Of a DNA stretch of 38,209 nt, positions 37,501-38,209 are shown piece after piece. The stretch spans positions 1 through 38,209 of the forward strand of contig CALLOB010000080.1 of NCBI GenBank assembly GCA_938005315.1, in the 5' to 3' direction. Numbering within the stretch: position 1 is the stretch's first letter; the number at the start of each line of letters is the position of its first letter. Made by a program: the position numbers and the translations under genes. The DNA is from an uncultured Phycisphaerae bacterium. Its GTDB lineage: Bacteria > Planctomycetota > Phycisphaerae > UBA1845 > PWPN01. The notes beneath the pieces were generated by a model. That model was not told the DNA's origin, ran no database searches, and saw only the letters and a program-made list of their open reading frames with translations.

Positions 37501-38209
37501 CGCGACCGACCATCGCCCGGCGCAGCGTCCACTCGTTGTCGCCGCGGTTCAGAAGACCCATGTCGGGCGTCGCGTGAGCCAGGACGTACTTGCGGCCGAG
37601 GTACTCCTCGACGATGTATCCGCTGTCGGGCCCGGCGATGTCGTTCTCCTCGGGCTTGTTGATCTCGAACCAGGCGTAGGCGTCGTTCTCCAGCGGGCGC
37701 GGACCGTAGCGGGCCAGCCGGGCGCGGTACTTCTCGATCGGTTCGCGCTGCTCCGGCCGGGTCGCGGAGATCATGCTCGGGTTGCCGGGCTCCGGCCGGG
37801 CCAGGATGCGGAACTCGAGCTTGCCCGCGCCGCGCAGCAATCGCATGAGGTCGTTGGGGTCGTCGAGCATGCCCTTCTGGGCGGACCACTTGTCATAGGC
37901 CGAGGCCATGGCCTCGATCACCGGGGCCAGGTCGGGATGATCCTTCTTCAGGGCCTCCAGCCGCCGGGCCCGCACCTCGCTCTTGCGGCCGAGCTCCAGA
38001 AGATCGGTGAGCATGCGGGGGTCGACGTTGGTGGCCAGCAGGCGCTCGATGGTCTGGTTGCGCTCGACGAACAGCTGGTCCAGCCGGCGGGCGGTCTCGC
38101 CGGTCGGCTGGGTCGTCGCGGCCGACAACGAGGCGTACTCGTCGGCGACGGCGGCGAGCCGGCTGAACAGCTCGCGCCGCGAGGTCACGATGCCGGTCAG
38201 GCGCTCGAA
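34598..38209 (-). CDS. secDF: Fused protein-export subunit SecDF, N-terminus outside the window
   Basis: Uses the proton gradient to pull exported proteins through SecYEG. At least 1203 residues are seen; the frame stays open to the right edge, so the GTG at 38188 is internal and the first SecD membrane segment is missing. Numbering from that GTG, SecD membrane segments occupy about 333-482, including Gly-Met-Ala-Val-Asp-Ala-Asn-Val-Leu-Ile-Tyr-Glu-Arg (393-405). Two extra hydrophobic segments (about 495-515 and 530-553) join the halves. SecF begins near 570, with Phe-Asp-Ile-Glu-Phe-Val-Gly-Gly-Thr at 613-621. Its periplasmic part runs to about 968, some 365 residues, far more than the usual about 100. 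The last segments include His-Asp-Val-Ser-Ile-Thr and Asn-Asp-Thr-Ile-Val-Ile-Phe-Asp-Arg. Confidence 0.93.
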   Translation of the reverse strand, partial: FERLTGIVTSRRELFSRLAAVADEYASLSAATTQPTGETARRLDQLFVERNQTIERLLATNVDPRMLTDLLELGRKSEVRARRLEALKKDHPDLAPVIEAMASAYDKWSAQKGMLDDPNDLMRLLRGAGKLEFRILARPEPGNPSMISATRPEQREPIEKYRARLARYGPRPLENDAYAWFEINKPEENDIAGPDSGYIVEEYLGRKYVLAHATPDMGLLNRGDNEWTLRRAMVGRDRTGQLAVNFSLDPRGGALFSVLTGNNIERPLCIFLDDKAMSAAIIRNQIGTDGQISGRFTEQDVVYLVQTLEAGVLPARLKEVPLQQKSVGPSLGDTNKKKGTQAVVAAFLLTVVFMAVYYTYSGCVANIALLMNLVLTLGVMSFIQATFTLPGIAGLVLMLGMAVDANVLIYERMREELQRGVSVRMAVKLGYEKAFSAILDSNVTTIITALILGSLGSEELKGFGLTLGIGLCTSMFTALFVTRQFFNVMVPTSLDADETRKVWLGTGILALAGGAFLGLGWTLNRSPELRAESGLVGFGTFLLVMFATALVLVLLMWLFRLVYHASGHQKANRMPMLKLLSAPNIDWMSKYKVFWGISLVVIVLGAVFFDVQVNHPEDLFDIEFVGGTSVQVEVRPDRLDEFAREGDKVLLSYVARANPDDPATSVGWLRSAAKRLREAEVQAAGEGRFTITAPGDFTTAQMSALMLPVFEPRIVRGGIVDAGRGVSVQFDTTREENAGLDAAAVRELLAEAAQYATRAADKLRAARVQRIEAEAAAGTGPRRAFEIVTTETSKQLVAEALLASMRPILQVTETIEAVLRKDDTAAPDGLFPIRQAANTVGEVIGGPYPDSVAPFKGGVMMVFDDLQPPARPEDIRARIRDMRLQPDFEDVAAQDFEVFGLRPAEGAEGAFSSVAVAVVDPATPYVEGDEKGNQLWRTKLAERQLSLVQAALATSRSLQRVTVFAPQVAGEATQKAIIAIILSLMAIAAYLWVRFGSLEFGLSGVIALYHDVSITLSAIMVSHYIWDTPVGRALMLQDFRIDLNIIAALLTIVGFSINDTIVIFDRIRENRGRLASVSPKLINDSLNQTLSRTIITTLTVLLTVLAMYILGGDGIHGFAFAMLIGCISGTYSTLAIATPMVQHPRAMWVTTIGIAALTALGLAMTVQTPPLRIGLVLLTLVLAAYAIIRVIRPQGLGARPVTA

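Overview
This 38.2 kb window is very GC-rich and looks like a planctomycete chromosome, probably Phycisphaerae-like, possibly from a metagenome assembly. The reasons are the OprB-type porins followed by tiny secreted proteins, the fibronectin-like plus dockerin-like C-terminus, the fused SecDF with a huge SecF periplasmic part, and lipopolysaccharide-type LptF/LptG permeases. The organism is inferred; no rRNA or other taxonomic marker lies in the window.

Layout. Positions 1-4200 are a decayed or damaged accessory zone. It holds a C39-like peptidase gene with an internal amber codon, a GH39-like glycoside hydrolase that seems to have lost its 5' end, a headless fn3/dockerin-like tail on the opposite strand, and a LacI-type regulator broken by two single-base deletions. 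Positions 4656-6465 hold a YjfB-like small protein and pyruvate kinase. Positions 6900-9400 hold a phospholipase A2-like lipoprotein and UDP-GlcNAc 2-epimerase. Then come a startless gene remnant and tRNA-Lys(CUU). Positions 10975-14000 carry an OprB porin, its small exported partner, an M48 lipoprotein protease and a small lipoprotein. A minus-strand operon (19393-14157) encodes LptF, LptG, a GT39-type glycosyltransferase and a PIG-L deacetylase, all envelope-related. A second OprB porin with a good promoter and terminator follows. A minus-strand housekeeping run (25790-22038) holds ribH, nusB, ftsY and a PurF-like protein without the catalytic cysteine. A NUDT22-like Nudix protein is next, then a complete nitrogen-sensing cluster: amtB, glnK and glnD, with a close match to a sigma-54 promoter upstream. 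The window ends with metK, an Mpo1/DUF962 protein and secDF, which runs off the right edge.

The most unusual structure is a dispersed family of small palindromes at four intergenic places (about 10.3-10.5, 19.7-19.9, 21.7-21.9 and 34.1 kb). Two hairpin types share one 10-base core, CGACGGAGCG, but have different, mutually compensating stem bases. In every case in this window the two types point in opposite directions. They assemble into mosaic elements of roughly 100 bp. This resembles REP/BIME elements in architecture, but the sequence is not one I recognise. No mobilising enzyme is visible in the window.
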